A stretch of DNA of 64,000 bases. Source: Fodinisporobacter ferrooxydans. GTDB lineage: Bacteria; Bacillota; Bacilli; Tumebacillales; MYW30-H2. Location of the stretch: contig NZ_CP089291.1 of assembly GCF_022818495.1 (NCBI RefSeq), positions 372,001 through 436,000 on the forward strand, given 5' to 3'. A program made the translations under genes and the position numbers. Positions 35,865 through 44,303 of this stretch are shown here, one piece after another. Every line of letters starts with the position of its first letter. Position 1 is the stretch's first letter. The notes beneath the pieces are model-generated. The model did not search any database and was not told where the DNA came from. It saw only the letters and a list, made by a program, of their open reading frames with translations.

Positions 35865-37349
35865 TCAATCATGCACATGCAAAAGCGCCTGAATCAAACG
35901 TTTATACTGTTCAAAACCTTCCTGATAATGGCGGCTCTGCTCCGATGGGGCAAACGACCGTTTCAAAAAGTCCTCCTGGAATACTTCTCCGACCGCACCC
36001 CAAAACCCTTGTGCAACGCCTGCCAGGATACCGGCCCCGTATGCGGCGCCTTCCGCATAGCCGACCGTGCGCAAGGATGTTGCCAGAACATCGCATAGCA
36101 CTTGCAGCCATAGCTCGCTTTTGGCGACACCACCAGTCACCACAAACTCCTGAACCTGATTTGGCAGCAAGCGAATCAACTCCAGGCAATCCCGCAATGA
36201 GTAGCTTACACCTTCAATCACACTCCTGGCAAAATGCGCCCCTTGGTGCTGCAGGTTCATACCCAAAAAGCCGGCACGGATTTTGTCGCTGTTATAAGGC
36301 GTGCGTTCACCGTTCAAAAACGGCAGATACAGTAACCCGTTGCTGCCTGCATCGACTGTACCCGCTTGCATCATCAAGGCATCATAGGAGTCGCCATGGC
36401 CGAGGGAATCCCGAAACCAGCGCAGCGATGCACCGGCAGAAAGCGTCACGCCCATTCCGTACCACATATTCGGTACCCCATGACAAAACACATGCAGCGT
36501 CGGATTTTGCCGAATCGCTTCCTCGTATGTGGGCGGTGTATCGAGACATGCCAATACAACGCCTGATGTGCCGATGGAGACCAATCCCCGCTCTTTTGTC
36601 ACAATCCCCATCCCCACAGCCGCTCCCGCATTGTCTGCTGTACCGGCAATGACAGCAGTTCCCGCCGGCAAGCCCGTAATTTCCGCAGCTTCCGGCGCAA
36701 CTTCACCTGCGATCTCTCCGCTTTCATACACGTCCGGAAACCAGTGCATGGGCAGATCCAATTCTCCTATGAGTCCTTTATTCCAGGTGCGGTTCCGCAC
36801 ATCAAACACGCCTGTCCCGCTGGCATCTGACACATCCGCACTATAAAGATTGGTAAGTTTAAAGTTGATAAAATCTTTCGGCATAAGTACCTTGTCAATC
36901 TGTTGGAAAATTTCCGGCTCCTGTTCTTTGATCCATAACAGCTTGCCTAATGTAAAACCGGGCAAGAGCGAGTTGCACGTTTCCCCTTGATAGCGGGAAG
37001 CGCCAATCGACTGCAATGTTTGTTCACAAATGTTCTTTGTCCGCACATCGTTCCAAAGAATCGCTTTGCGAATGACTTGTCCTTGCCGATTCAGCAATAC
37101 GGATGAATGCATTTGACCTGCCACACCGATTCCGGCAACTTCCGATGGTTGTATGCCTTGGCGCCATAATTCCTGCAAACATGCTACAAACGCCTGCCAC
37201 CAAATGTCCGGATCCTGCTCCGTCCAGCCGCTCTGGGGAGTTTCAAACGCATACGACCTGTACGCTTTCTGTACGATGTCTCCTTTTTGATCGATGACAA
37301 TCACTTTTGTGCCTTCTGTGCCTACGTCTACACCTAATACGTATGCCAT
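35865..37349 (-). CDS. xylB: xylulokinase
   Basis: 494 residues from ATG at 37349 after AGGTGAT. FGGY-family signatures: N-terminal GVDVGTEGTKVIVID phosphate loop, AGQMHSSVLL, catalytic Asp region NDVRT, GTADNAGAAVGMG, and C-terminal VTGGVAKSELWLQ. The pattern WTEQDPDIWW is typical of xylulokinases. It phosphorylates D-xylulose to xylulose 5-phosphate for the pentose phosphate pathway. It follows two polyol dehydrogenases in the same orientation, which would supply xylulose from xylitol or arabitol. Confidence 0.92.
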   Translation of the reverse strand: MAYVLGVDVGTEGTKVIVIDQKGDIVQKAYRSYAFETPQSGWTEQDPDIWWQAFVACLQELWRQGIQPSEVAGIGVAGQMHSSVLLNRQGQVIRKAILWNDVRTKNICEQTLQSIGASRYQGETCNSLLPGFTLGKLLWIKEQEPEIFQQIDKVLMPKDFINFKLTNLYSADVSDASGTGVFDVRNRTWNKGLIGELDLPMHWFPDVYESGEIAGEVAPEAAEITGLPAGTAVIAGTADNAGAAVGMGIVTKERGLVSIGTSGVVLACLDTPPTYEEAIRQNPTLHVFCHGVPNMWYGMGVTLSAGASLRWFRDSLGHGDSYDALMMQAGTVDAGSNGLLYLPFLNGERTPYNSDKIRAGFLGMNLQHQGAHFARSVIEGVSYSLRDCLELIRLLPNQVQEFVVTGGVAKSELWLQVLCDVLATSLRTVGYAEGAAYGAGILAGVAQGFWGAVGEVFQEDFLKRSFAPSEQSRHYQEGFEQYKRLIQALLHVHD

Positions 37350-37467
37350 TTTTATCACCTGACTTTCGACTTGAGTATATTGAAAATCATGATTCCCCTT
37401 GAAAAACTATGAAACTTCTCAAATACAAACGATGCATGATTGATCTGTCTACTATAAATATACATTA

Positions 37468-37495
37468 GCCCCGGCTGCATAAAAACAGCCGGGGC
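37468..37495. terminator. strong hairpin between dehydrogenase and xylB
   Basis: GCCCCGGCTG and CAGCCGGGGC pair perfectly around an 8-nt loop. On the minus strand no long T run follows, so it may be a partial terminator or an mRNA-stabilising hairpin that sets lower xylB expression. Confidence 0.55.
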
Positions 37496-37528
37496 CCGCT
37501 TGTATGAAATTTGATTGATTGTCGTCGA

Positions 37529-38551
37529 TTAACCAATGACAATCTGCACTTTTAACATATCGTCCGCTTTCGGTTTTGCCAACAAAGCCGGCACTTCCTC
37601 CAGAGAAACCGTATGGGAAATGATTGGATCGACATCGATCCGCCCTTCCTTTACCCAACGGAAAGCGGGAATAAATGTATTGTTGATCGCCATGGAGCCA
37701 ATAATCGTCCAATCCTTATGGTATACCTTGAACGGATTCAAGTTGATACTGGAAACCTGCGGCGCTACACCGAACTGCAAGAATTTTGCGGTCGGTCCCA
37801 TATACTCAAATTCTTGCTCGATTACTTTGGGGATGCCCGTCACGTCTACTACAATATCAAAACCGTCCGGATATTCCGCTTTTAAGACAGCCGGAGCATC
37901 CTGTGCCAGTACTCCGCGCGTCGCTCCCATATTCAATGCCATATCCAATTTTTGCTGGGAAACGTCCACGACAACTAAATCGGATGCGCCCGCATGTGCA
38001 ATTGCCTGCACCAGTTGCAATCCCATCGCTCCGGCACCGAATAATACGACCCGATCCCCGACTTGTACTTGCAAACGATTCATGCCATGAACGACACATG
38101 CGACAGGCTCTACAAACGCCCCTTGCGCAAACGTCATTTTTTCCGGCATCTGGATGACGTTTTTGGCGGGAACTTTTACATATTCAGCCATCGAACCGGC
38201 TGTTGTGTTGCCGAGTGCCGCCCAATTTTTGCAATGGTTCACACGATTTGTCAGGCAATATTCGCATTTCCCACAGTATAACGTTGGGTCAGCCGTTACA
38301 CGATCCCCCACTTGAAAGTCTGTAACACCTTCCCCGATTTCAACGACCACACCGGAAAATTCATGGCCTGGAATGATCGGATACGGGGATAAAAATACCC
38401 CTTCGAAAATATGATAATCGGTCCCGCATACACCGCAATTTTTCACTTGAATGGTTACTTCATCTTTTCCTGGTGCCGGGTATGGAACGGTCTCTACAGA
38501 TGCTTGATGTGGTCCATGAATGACAACTGCTTTCATCGTTTTTTGGCTCAT
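37529..38551 (-). CDS. zinc-dependent medium-chain polyol dehydrogenase
   Basis: 340 residues. GroES-like domain with catalytic zinc ligands CGVCGTDYH, GHEFSG and structural zinc Cys (CGKCEYC..C). The Rossmann part contains GAGAMGLQLVQ. It belongs to the sorbitol/threonine/L-iditol dehydrogenase type MDR. It starts in a 4-bp overlap with the preceding dehydrogenase gene. Probable role: NAD-dependent oxidation of a sugar alcohol to a ketose. Which of the two dehydrogenases acts on which polyol cannot be told. Confidence 0.9.
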   Translation of the reverse strand: MSQKTMKAVVIHGPHQASVETVPYPAPGKDEVTIQVKNCGVCGTDYHIFEGVFLSPYPIIPGHEFSGVVVEIGEGVTDFQVGDRVTADPTLYCGKCEYCLTNRVNHCKNWAALGNTTAGSMAEYVKVPAKNVIQMPEKMTFAQGAFVEPVACVVHGMNRLQVQVGDRVVLFGAGAMGLQLVQAIAHAGASDLVVVDVSQQKLDMALNMGATRGVLAQDAPAVLKAEYPDGFDIVVDVTGIPKVIEQEFEYMGPTAKFLQFGVAPQVSSINLNPFKVYHKDWTIIGSMAINNTFIPAFRWVKEGRIDVDPIISHTVSLEEVPALLAKPKADDMLKVQIVIG

Positions 38552-39609
38552 TTTTCTTCTCCTCCATTTGGATAGATCATCACTTTAATGCTTTTGTCTT
38601 TTTGCGTGCGTGCGACTTCACAGGCTTCCTTGATCTCATCAAGGGAATAGCGATGTGTAATGACATTTTCAATTCCATAGTTGCCTTTGGCCAATGCTTC
38701 GATGGCAGCCGGGTACGTATTGGCGTAGCGGAAAATACCGAATACATCCAACTCCTTATCAACCAACATTGGAATATCTACGGGAATTTGATCCGTTGTA
38801 GGCAGCCCCACATAAACGATTTTCCCGCCAAATTTTACATGCCGGATGGCGTCGCCAATCGCTTTGGCATTGCCGGACGTTTCAATAATCGCCGTTACAC
38901 CTTTGCCATCCGTCAAATCTTGCATGGCATCAGCTGCATTGCCATGCAATGGATCGATCACTGCATCGATTCCCATTTGCAATGCCAGCTCCCGTCGGAA
39001 CGGTATCACGTCGGATCCGATCACACGACCTGCACCGAACATTTTGGCACTTACAGCAGCCAGCAAGCCAATGGGACCAAGACCACTGATCAAAACACGG
39101 TCGCCGGGGCCGATTTTCCCTCGACGCATGGCATGAAATCCGACGGAGAGGGGTTCCAGCAAGGCGCCTTCTTCATAGCTTAATGTGTCTGGCAATTTAT
39201 ACAGAAAATCCGCCCGCACCGCCACATATTCTGCCCATGCCCCATCGACAGGCGGAGTTGCCATGAATACAACGTCAGGGCAGAGATTGTAGCGGCCAGA
39301 TTTGCAGTACTCACAGCGATCACATGGAATTCCAGGCTCCACTGCCACTCGATCGCCGATCGCCAGGTGCTTGACTTTCGCACCGACTGCCGCCACATCT
39401 CCAGCCAGCTCATGCCCCAGGATGATCGGCTTTTCCACGACATAGCGCCCAATCCGGCCATGTTCGTAATAATGCACATCCGAGCCGCAAACGCCGATAC
39501 AATGAACTTTAATTAATGCTTCGTCTTCTTTCACTTGCGGCATGTCTACTTCCTGAATGCCGATGGATAACGGTTGATCCAAAACGGCAGCTTTCATTCG
39601 TCCAGGCAC
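38548..39609 (-). CDS. sorbitol/xylitol dehydrogenase-like MDR enzyme
   Basis: 353 residues from GTG at 39609, eight bases after AAGGAGG; an ATG four codons in is possible. Zinc ligands CGSDVHYYEHGRIG, GHELAG and four structural Cys (CDRCEYCKSGRYNLC) match sorbitol dehydrogenase (GutB) and xylitol dehydrogenases. GLGPIGLLAA is the NAD-binding glycine motif. It converts sorbitol to fructose or xylitol to xylulose. It is encoded between the ABC permeases and the second dehydrogenase. Confidence 0.92.
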   Translation of the reverse strand: MPGRMKAAVLDQPLSIGIQEVDMPQVKEDEALIKVHCIGVCGSDVHYYEHGRIGRYVVEKPIILGHELAGDVAAVGAKVKHLAIGDRVAVEPGIPCDRCEYCKSGRYNLCPDVVFMATPPVDGAWAEYVAVRADFLYKLPDTLSYEEGALLEPLSVGFHAMRRGKIGPGDRVLISGLGPIGLLAAVSAKMFGAGRVIGSDVIPFRRELALQMGIDAVIDPLHGNAADAMQDLTDGKGVTAIIETSGNAKAIGDAIRHVKFGGKIVYVGLPTTDQIPVDIPMLVDKELDVFGIFRYANTYPAAIEALAKGNYGIENVITHRYSLDEIKEACEVARTQKDKSIKVMIYPNGGEEK

Positions 39610-39650
39610 AAGCGGCACCTCCTTATTGTCCGTGTTGCAGCGAATCGGTA

Positions 39651-40466
39651 TTAACCTTTGACGGCGCCCATGGTCAAACCGCGCACCAATTGTTTTTGTG
39701 TAAACCAGCCGAGTATAAGCGCCGGCAAAACGGCAACCGTTGAAACAGCCGATAGTTTCGCCCAGAATAAGCCTTCACTCGTCATAAAAGATGACACTAA
39801 AACAGGCAACGTCGCAGAATTGGTGTAACTGATATTCACAGCCAGGAAAAACTCATTCCATGCGAACACCATACACAACAGCCCTGTGGAAATTAATCCA
39901 GGCTTGACAAGCGGGATAATCACCCTGAATACCGCTTGCAATCCGGTTGCTCCATCTACTTGGCATGCTTCGATTACTTCATATGGTATATCGCTGAAGA
40001 ACGAACGCATCATCCAAACAACTGTCGGTGTATTCATTCCTGTATACAAAAGAATCAACCCGGTCAGCGAATCCAGCAATCCTAAATTCTTGAACAGCAA
40101 ATAGATCGGTATGATAACTCCGACTGGCGGAAGAATTTTTGTCGAGATAAACCAGAAAAATATATCATCGCCTTTTTTGGGCTTGTAAATGGCGAGCGCA
40201 TAGGCAACAGGCGCACCCAATAACAGCGATACAATCGTGGAGCCGAATGCAGCGATGAGCGAATTCCCCATAAATGCCGCGATCCCGGAGTTGAATACAT
40301 TCTCATAGTTCACCAATGTCGGATGAAAGAACAGCGTTGGCGGCATATGAAACGCATCCCGCTCTGTCTTGAAGCCGGTAATGAACATCAAGAAAATCGG
40401 AAAAAAGTAAGCAATTGCCAGTCCATACGTGAGGACCGTCAGTCCGGTTTTCCACACTTGTTTCAT
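39651..40466 (-). CDS. ABC sugar-alcohol importer permease, MalG-like
   Basis: 271 residues with six hydrophobic helices and the EAA loop EACQVDGATGLQAVFRVIIPLVKPG that contacts the ATPase. Family: binding-protein-dependent permeases of the MalG/SmoG type. It starts in a 4-bp overlap with the MalF-like partner gene. It forms the membrane channel with that partner. No ATP-binding subunit is encoded in the window, so a shared MsmK/MsmX-type ATPase must act in trans. Confidence 0.93.
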   Translation of the reverse strand: MKQVWKTGLTVLTYGLAIAYFFPIFLMFITGFKTERDAFHMPPTLFFHPTLVNYENVFNSGIAAFMGNSLIAAFGSTIVSLLLGAPVAYALAIYKPKKGDDIFFWFISTKILPPVGVIIPIYLLFKNLGLLDSLTGLILLYTGMNTPTVVWMMRSFFSDIPYEVIEACQVDGATGLQAVFRVIIPLVKPGLISTGLLCMVFAWNEFFLAVNISYTNSATLPVLVSSFMTSEGLFWAKLSAVSTVAVLPALILGWFTQKQLVRGLTMGAVKG

Positions 40467-41458
40467 GCTAACGTTCCCCCAAACTGTTTACGGAGTGTCC
40501 GGAACAACAATGTCATACATGCTACGGAAAGGATGACAATGATGACCGCAATCGCTGATGCAAGACCATATTGACTGTTTTGAATCTGCTCCCGGAATAC
40601 GTAATAGGACAAATTGGTGGATGCATAGCCGGGGCCGCCTTGTGTGGCAACATAAATTTCGCCGAATGTCGACAAGATAAAAACCAGGCCGAGAAACACG
40701 GCAACTTCAATATAGCGCATTAAATGCGGGATGATGATATGAAAAAACTGCTGTACTCTGGTTGCGCCATCCAGCATGGAACTTTCGATAATCTCGCCGG
40801 GTACGGATTGCAGCCCTGCCAGAAGAACCAGCATGAAGAACGGCGTCCATTCCCATGTGACAATATAAATGACCAGCGATAACGGATGATTGGCAGCCAA
40901 GTCAACCGGAGGCAAGCCCACCGATTTAAACATCCATGCCAACAATCCAAACATCGGATTGAAAATCATATTTTTCCAGAGGACGCCTGATACAGCCGGC
41001 ATGATGAAAAACGGCGAAATGATCAGTGTGCGCAGAAACCCTTTTCCGAAAAAATCCCTGTTCAGCAAAAGTGCCAAAAACATTCCCAACACCAAACATA
41101 TGAGCAGTGACGCAACCGTCAAGATCACGGTGTTTTCCAGTACGGTATAAAATTCCGGCGCTTCTAATATCGTTACAAAGTTGCCAATCCCATTAAAACG
41201 CATTCCCAAATCCGGACGCATGATATTCCAGTTGAAAAACGAATAAAATAAGGTACCCAAAAATGGAATTTGCGTGATCACCGCCGTAACGATGATCCCG
41301 GGAAGCATCAACCGTTTTGCCAATTTATCTTGTTTGTTTCGCTTATTTCTGTCGGTTAAAGTTGGTGTGCCGCGTTTTGCAGCAGTGCGCTTGCGATTTT
41401 GCGATTGATCCGCTTGACGAGAAGACTCTGCATGTACCCGAATCGTTTCTGTGTTCAT
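40463..41458 (-). CDS. ABC sugar-alcohol importer permease, MalF-like
   Basis: 331 residues from ATG at 41458 with GGGAGGAGAAGGAG upstream. An unusually long basic cytoplasmic tail of about 48 residues (many K/R) comes before the first helix. Six helices follow, with the EAA loop ESSMLDGATRVQQFFHIIIPHLMR. It partners with the downstream MalG-like permease and the upstream binding protein. Family members serve sorbitol/mannitol import (SmoF-like). The N-terminal tail has no family counterpart I can name. Confidence 0.92.
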   Translation of the reverse strand: MNTETIRVHAESSRQADQSQNRKRTAAKRGTPTLTDRNKRNKQDKLAKRLMLPGIIVTAVITQIPFLGTLFYSFFNWNIMRPDLGMRFNGIGNFVTILEAPEFYTVLENTVILTVASLLICLVLGMFLALLLNRDFFGKGFLRTLIISPFFIMPAVSGVLWKNMIFNPMFGLLAWMFKSVGLPPVDLAANHPLSLVIYIVTWEWTPFFMLVLLAGLQSVPGEIIESSMLDGATRVQQFFHIIIPHLMRYIEVAVFLGLVFILSTFGEIYVATQGGPGYASTNLSYYVFREQIQNSQYGLASAIAVIIVILSVACMTLLFRTLRKQFGGTLA

Positions 41459-41512
41459 CTCCTTCTCCTCCCATTGATAACAGAAGGGGCGCGAACGCCC
41501 CGCCGCCATACT

Positions 41513-42925
41513 TTATTTCTGATATCCGCCTTGTTTTGCGATTTCGTTCGCTTTGTTTTGAGCGTTTTTCAATGCATCATCCACCGATTTTTGGCCGGCA
41601 ATTGCAGCTGCAAACTCTTGAGACACATCTGTTCCCAACTGTGCAAATTCAGGAATGGATACATATTGAATGCCTGTATACGGCACTGGATCTTTTGTCG
41701 GATGATTGATATCCGCCTTCTCGATTTGCTTTAATACGATATCTGCAAATGGAGCAGCCTTTTGATAGTCAGGATTTTCATAGGTGGATTTGCGTGTTCC
41801 CGGAGGCGCTACCACCCAACCTTTTGTTTTTCCGACAAGGTTGATGTAGTCTTTGCTCGTCGCCCATGTCATAAATTTGAACGCCGCATCCTTATGCTTC
41901 GATGAACTTTCCAGCGCAAGCGACCAAGCCCATAACCAGCCGCTGCCATTAGGAGTCACTTCAACCGGCGCCGGCGCATAGCCAATCTTGCCGACAACTT
42001 GCGATTGTTTGGGATCATTCAAAAATCCGGCGGCAACCGACGCATCGTACCACATGGCTGCTTTTCCCTGTGCCATCGCTGTTTCCAACTCTGTAAATCC
42101 GGACGTTGTCGCACCTTTTTCACCGGCAGATTTCAGCAAGTCGATGTAAAATTTGACCGCTTTCTGAGTTGCCGGATTATTGAACTGCGCCTGCCAATTT
42201 TTATCGTACCATTCACCGCCGAACGTATTGATCACAGTATCCAGCGGCGCCAGCACTTCACCCCAGCCGGGCATGCCGCGCAACAAAATGCCTGTCATAT
42301 TGTGGGCCGGATCATTCAGTTTTTTTGCAAATGCGGCAATATCGTCCCAGGTAGGTTGTGCAGGCATTTTCAAGCCGGCTTTTGCAAACAAATCTTTGCG
42401 GTAATAGATGATGGATGATTCTCCATAGAACGGCAATGCGTACAGGTTGTTATTGTAAGAAAGGGCGTCACGCATCGGCTTTAACACGTCACTCAGGTCG
42501 TATTTCGCTTTTGCATCCGCACTCATCTTGTCAAATAGCGGATTGAGAGGAGTAATCCATCCATTTTTCGCCCAGATCGGCGCATCGTACGTACCCACTG
42601 TAGCAATATCGAATTTCCCGGCGTGTGTCGCAACGTCTTCCGTTACTTTTTGCCGGAGTTCATTTTCCGGAAGAACCACGTAATTGACTTTGATGCCTGT
42701 TTCTTTTGTAAACTCTTTTGTCTCTTCCTGCATGACTTTCATATCCGGATTGTTTACTGTCGCAACTGTCAATGTCACATTGGAAGAGGAAGATTTTCCA
42801 TTATCTTTACCGGCGTTTGCAGAAGATGCGGATGGAGAACTTCCGCCTGTGTTGCAACCTGTCAGCAGCATGGCTGCCAACAAACCTGTGCTGCTTAATA
42901 CAGCTACTACTTTCTTGCTTTTCAT
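41513..42925 (-). CDS. ABC importer sugar-alcohol-binding lipoprotein
   Basis: 470 residues. Lipobox LLTGC at about residues 20-24, then a Ser/Lys-rich linker. The mature domain is a cluster-1 solute-binding protein: FTKETGIKVNYVVLPENELRQKV, LPFYGESSIIYYRKDLFAKAG, GKAAMWYDASVAAGFL, FMTWATSKDY. Similar to SmoE-type sorbitol/mannitol-binding proteins. It is anchored outside the membrane and delivers substrate to the two permeases that follow in the operon. It is also distantly similar to the lipoprotein at 34066-35619. Confidence 0.93.
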   Translation of the reverse strand: MKSKKVVAVLSSTGLLAAMLLTGCNTGGSSPSASSANAGKDNGKSSSSNVTLTVATVNNPDMKVMQEETKEFTKETGIKVNYVVLPENELRQKVTEDVATHAGKFDIATVGTYDAPIWAKNGWITPLNPLFDKMSADAKAKYDLSDVLKPMRDALSYNNNLYALPFYGESSIIYYRKDLFAKAGLKMPAQPTWDDIAAFAKKLNDPAHNMTGILLRGMPGWGEVLAPLDTVINTFGGEWYDKNWQAQFNNPATQKAVKFYIDLLKSAGEKGATTSGFTELETAMAQGKAAMWYDASVAAGFLNDPKQSQVVGKIGYAPAPVEVTPNGSGWLWAWSLALESSSKHKDAAFKFMTWATSKDYINLVGKTKGWVVAPPGTRKSTYENPDYQKAAPFADIVLKQIEKADINHPTKDPVPYTGIQYVSIPEFAQLGTDVSQEFAAAIAGQKSVDDALKNAQNKANEIAKQGGYQK

Positions 42926-43088
42926 TGCATGTCCCCCTCATATTTGTACATGTTGTTTGGAATTGCGGAATCCATTCAGACATCAGCGGTCTGTTTTGAG
43001 AAGTTTCTGGCTTCCACATCACCTCCCAAAATGAAAGATTGCATCGAAAACGAAAACCTGGCCAAAAAAGAAAGACCGAACGCGAAAT

Positions 43089-43247
43089 TTATCCGCATTC
43101 GGCCCGTGGCCCTGAATTTGGGGATGGATCTGTTTTTTCTTTTTGAATCGTTATGATAAAACGTTCTTCTTTGCCTTCAATGATTACACGATCATGTTTA
43201 AACAATTGATAGATTTTCGATCCGGGAGTTAATTTTTCTGCTTGCAA
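43089..43247 (-). CDS. 52-residue protein at the head of the polyol block, unknown
   Basis: Very short gene from a TTG at 43247 with AAGGGGTG seven bases before it. The product has a compact hydrophilic composition (starts MQAEKLTPGSKIYQLF, continues HDRVIIEGKEERFII) that looks like a small beta-rich domain and not random sequence. No signal peptide or metal motif. A TATAAT and a cre-like site lie about 60-75 bp upstream, so it may be the first gene of the polyol operon, 163 bp before the binding-protein gene. No family recognised. Confidence 0.5.
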   Translation of the reverse strand: MQAEKLTPGSKIYQLFKHDRVIIEGKEERFIITIQKEKTDPSPNSGPRAECG

Positions 43248-43302
43248 TAGCTAGCACCCCTTTTATCTTGCATTCACATTTGATTCCCGTTCGATCACTT
43301 CC

Positions 43303-43321
43303 TGATTACGCTTTCATTATA
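43303..43321 (-). promoter_or_regulatory. minus-strand promoter -10 overlapping a CcpA cre site
   Basis: On the minus strand TATAAT (43321-43316) runs into ATGAAAGCGTAATCA (43317-43303), which fits the cre consensus WTGNAANCGNWWNCA at every position. A cre at the transcription start predicts repression by CcpA when preferred sugars are present. It lies upstream of the 52-residue gene and the ABC polyol operon. Confidence 0.65.
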
Positions 43322-43417
43322 AGAAAAAACGCTTCCATAGGCTATCAAAAGATATCATAAATCTGTCACAAATCATCGCGACAATTTTAAATATCCATAA
43401 TTATCCACATATCCTAT

Positions 43418-43447
43418 TTGATTCGATTGGAAATTTTATGTTACAAT
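43418..43447 (+). promoter_or_regulatory. promoter of the CDGSH gene leader
   Basis: TTGATT (43418-43423) and TACAAT (43442-43447) are separated by 18 bp. Transcription would start near 43454, exactly at the foot of the structured leader. Confidence 0.6.
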
Positions 43448-43455
43448 CATAACCG

Positions 43456-43544
43456 ACATTGCAGACGCATGTACCAACTGCGATACACCAGCAACACGAT
43501 AGACTATTTGCCAAATGAGGCAAAGCGGTTGGTTGTTGCAATGT
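43456..43544 (+). ncRNA. candidate structured 5' leader RNA upstream of CDGSH protein
   Basis: Nested pairing: ACATTGCA (43456-43463) with TGCAATGT (43537-43544); CCAACTGC (43474-43481) with GCGGTTGG (43525-43532), one G-U; inner hairpin TTGCC-AAATGA-GGCAA (43508-43523). Asymmetric internal loop of 10 and 4 nt between the first two stems. The foot of the structure coincides with the predicted transcription start, 47 nt before the start codon. It does not match any riboswitch class I know, and no terminator follows. Confidence 0.5.
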
Positions 43545-43590
43545 GCATGAAAAGTCTCGAACGCAATTCACGACAAGAAAGGTGATAGGA

Positions 43591-43797
43591 ATGGCTGACG
43601 TAACAATTAAAGTGAATGATAATGGTTCTCTCCGTATTTCAGGAAACGTGGAACTTGTGGATGCAGAGGGCAATCGTTTTGAAGTCAAAGAATCCTTCTC
43701 CCTTTGCCGCTGCGGATTATCCCAAAACAAACCATTCTGTGACGGCTCTCACAAAGGAAAATTTGAAAGTGCACCACGGGCCGGCCAACAAAAATAA
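43591..43797 (+). CDS. CDGSH iron-sulphur domain protein
   Basis: 68 residues from ATG at 43591 with AAAGGTGAT upstream. The motif C39-R-C41-G-L-S-Q-N-K-P-F-C50-D-G-S-H54 is the complete CDGSH signature that binds a redox-active 2Fe-2S cluster through three Cys and one His. Single CDGSH domain, soluble, no membrane anchor, the usual form in Bacilli. Likely an electron-transfer or cluster-handling protein; partners unknown. Preceded by a structured leader and followed by its own terminator. Confidence 0.93.
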   Translation: MADVTIKVNDNGSLRISGNVELVDAEGNRFEVKESFSLCRCGLSQNKPFCDGSHKGKFESAPRAGQQK

Positions 43798-43824
43798 TTC
43801 AACAAAAGTAAAGGACGAACATGA

Positions 43825-43858
43825 AAACTCCCGCTCATCCAAATTAGGCGGGAGTTTC
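43825..43858 (+). terminator. hairpin terminator after CDGSH gene
   Basis: AAAACTCCCGC pairs with GCGGGAGTTT around a 13-nt loop, followed by T-rich sequence. Confidence 0.75.
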
Positions 43859-43898
43859 ACAGGTGCTACATAAATACGCACTTTAACCGATAGCTATT

Positions 43899-44303
43899 TC
43901 ATGAAAGCGATACTATTTTGGACTTAAACGCGACAATATCCGCAAGATGATGTTCAATAATTTTTTGAATAATTTCGATCTCTACTTCCTGATAATTATG
44001 TACTGCAATATTGCGAAAACCGACCATGGCAGACAAGGCATCCCGCATTTGTTTGTCAATCAAATTGTCTTTATACAAAAGATCAAAAGCATCTCTGCTA
44101 TGCTGTGGAACGCCAATTTTCTTCAGGGCCACAACATACATTGCCAGATCAATCGCTGCTTCGCAAGCTCTTTGAATATTCAAAATAATAGAATCCTGTT
44201 TTGTGTAGTTTAGTAAATTATCGAATGTTCCCTCGTACTCTTCCTGTATCCTCCGAATGCACCGTTCAATAATCTGCGACTTATTTAGCACCACATCATT
44301 CAT
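43899..44303 (-). CDS. hepT: HepT-like toxin (HEPN ribonuclease)
   Basis: 134 residues from ATG at 44303 with AAGGAGG upstream. All-helical DUF86/HEPN fold with the RX4HXY motif RNIAVHNY (Arg ~96, His ~101, Tyr ~103). In studied type VII pairs this motif either cleaves RNA or is the target of AMPylation by MntA. The start overlaps the end of the antitoxin gene by 8 bp. Function as a toxin is inferred from family and context. Confidence 0.88.
   Translation of the reverse strand: MNDVVLNKSQIIERCIRRIQEEYEGTFDNLLNYTKQDSIILNIQRACEAAIDLAMYVVALKKIGVPQHSRDAFDLLYKDNLIDKQMRDALSAMVGFRNIAVHNYQEVEIEIIQKIIEHHLADIVAFKSKIVSLS

Noticed and set aside
42926-43030. Leader peptide frame starting at a perfect GGGAGGTGAT site
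   Set aside because: The start codon is too close to the site and the 13-codon frame carries no regulatory codon run; kept only as a note under the 52-residue gene.
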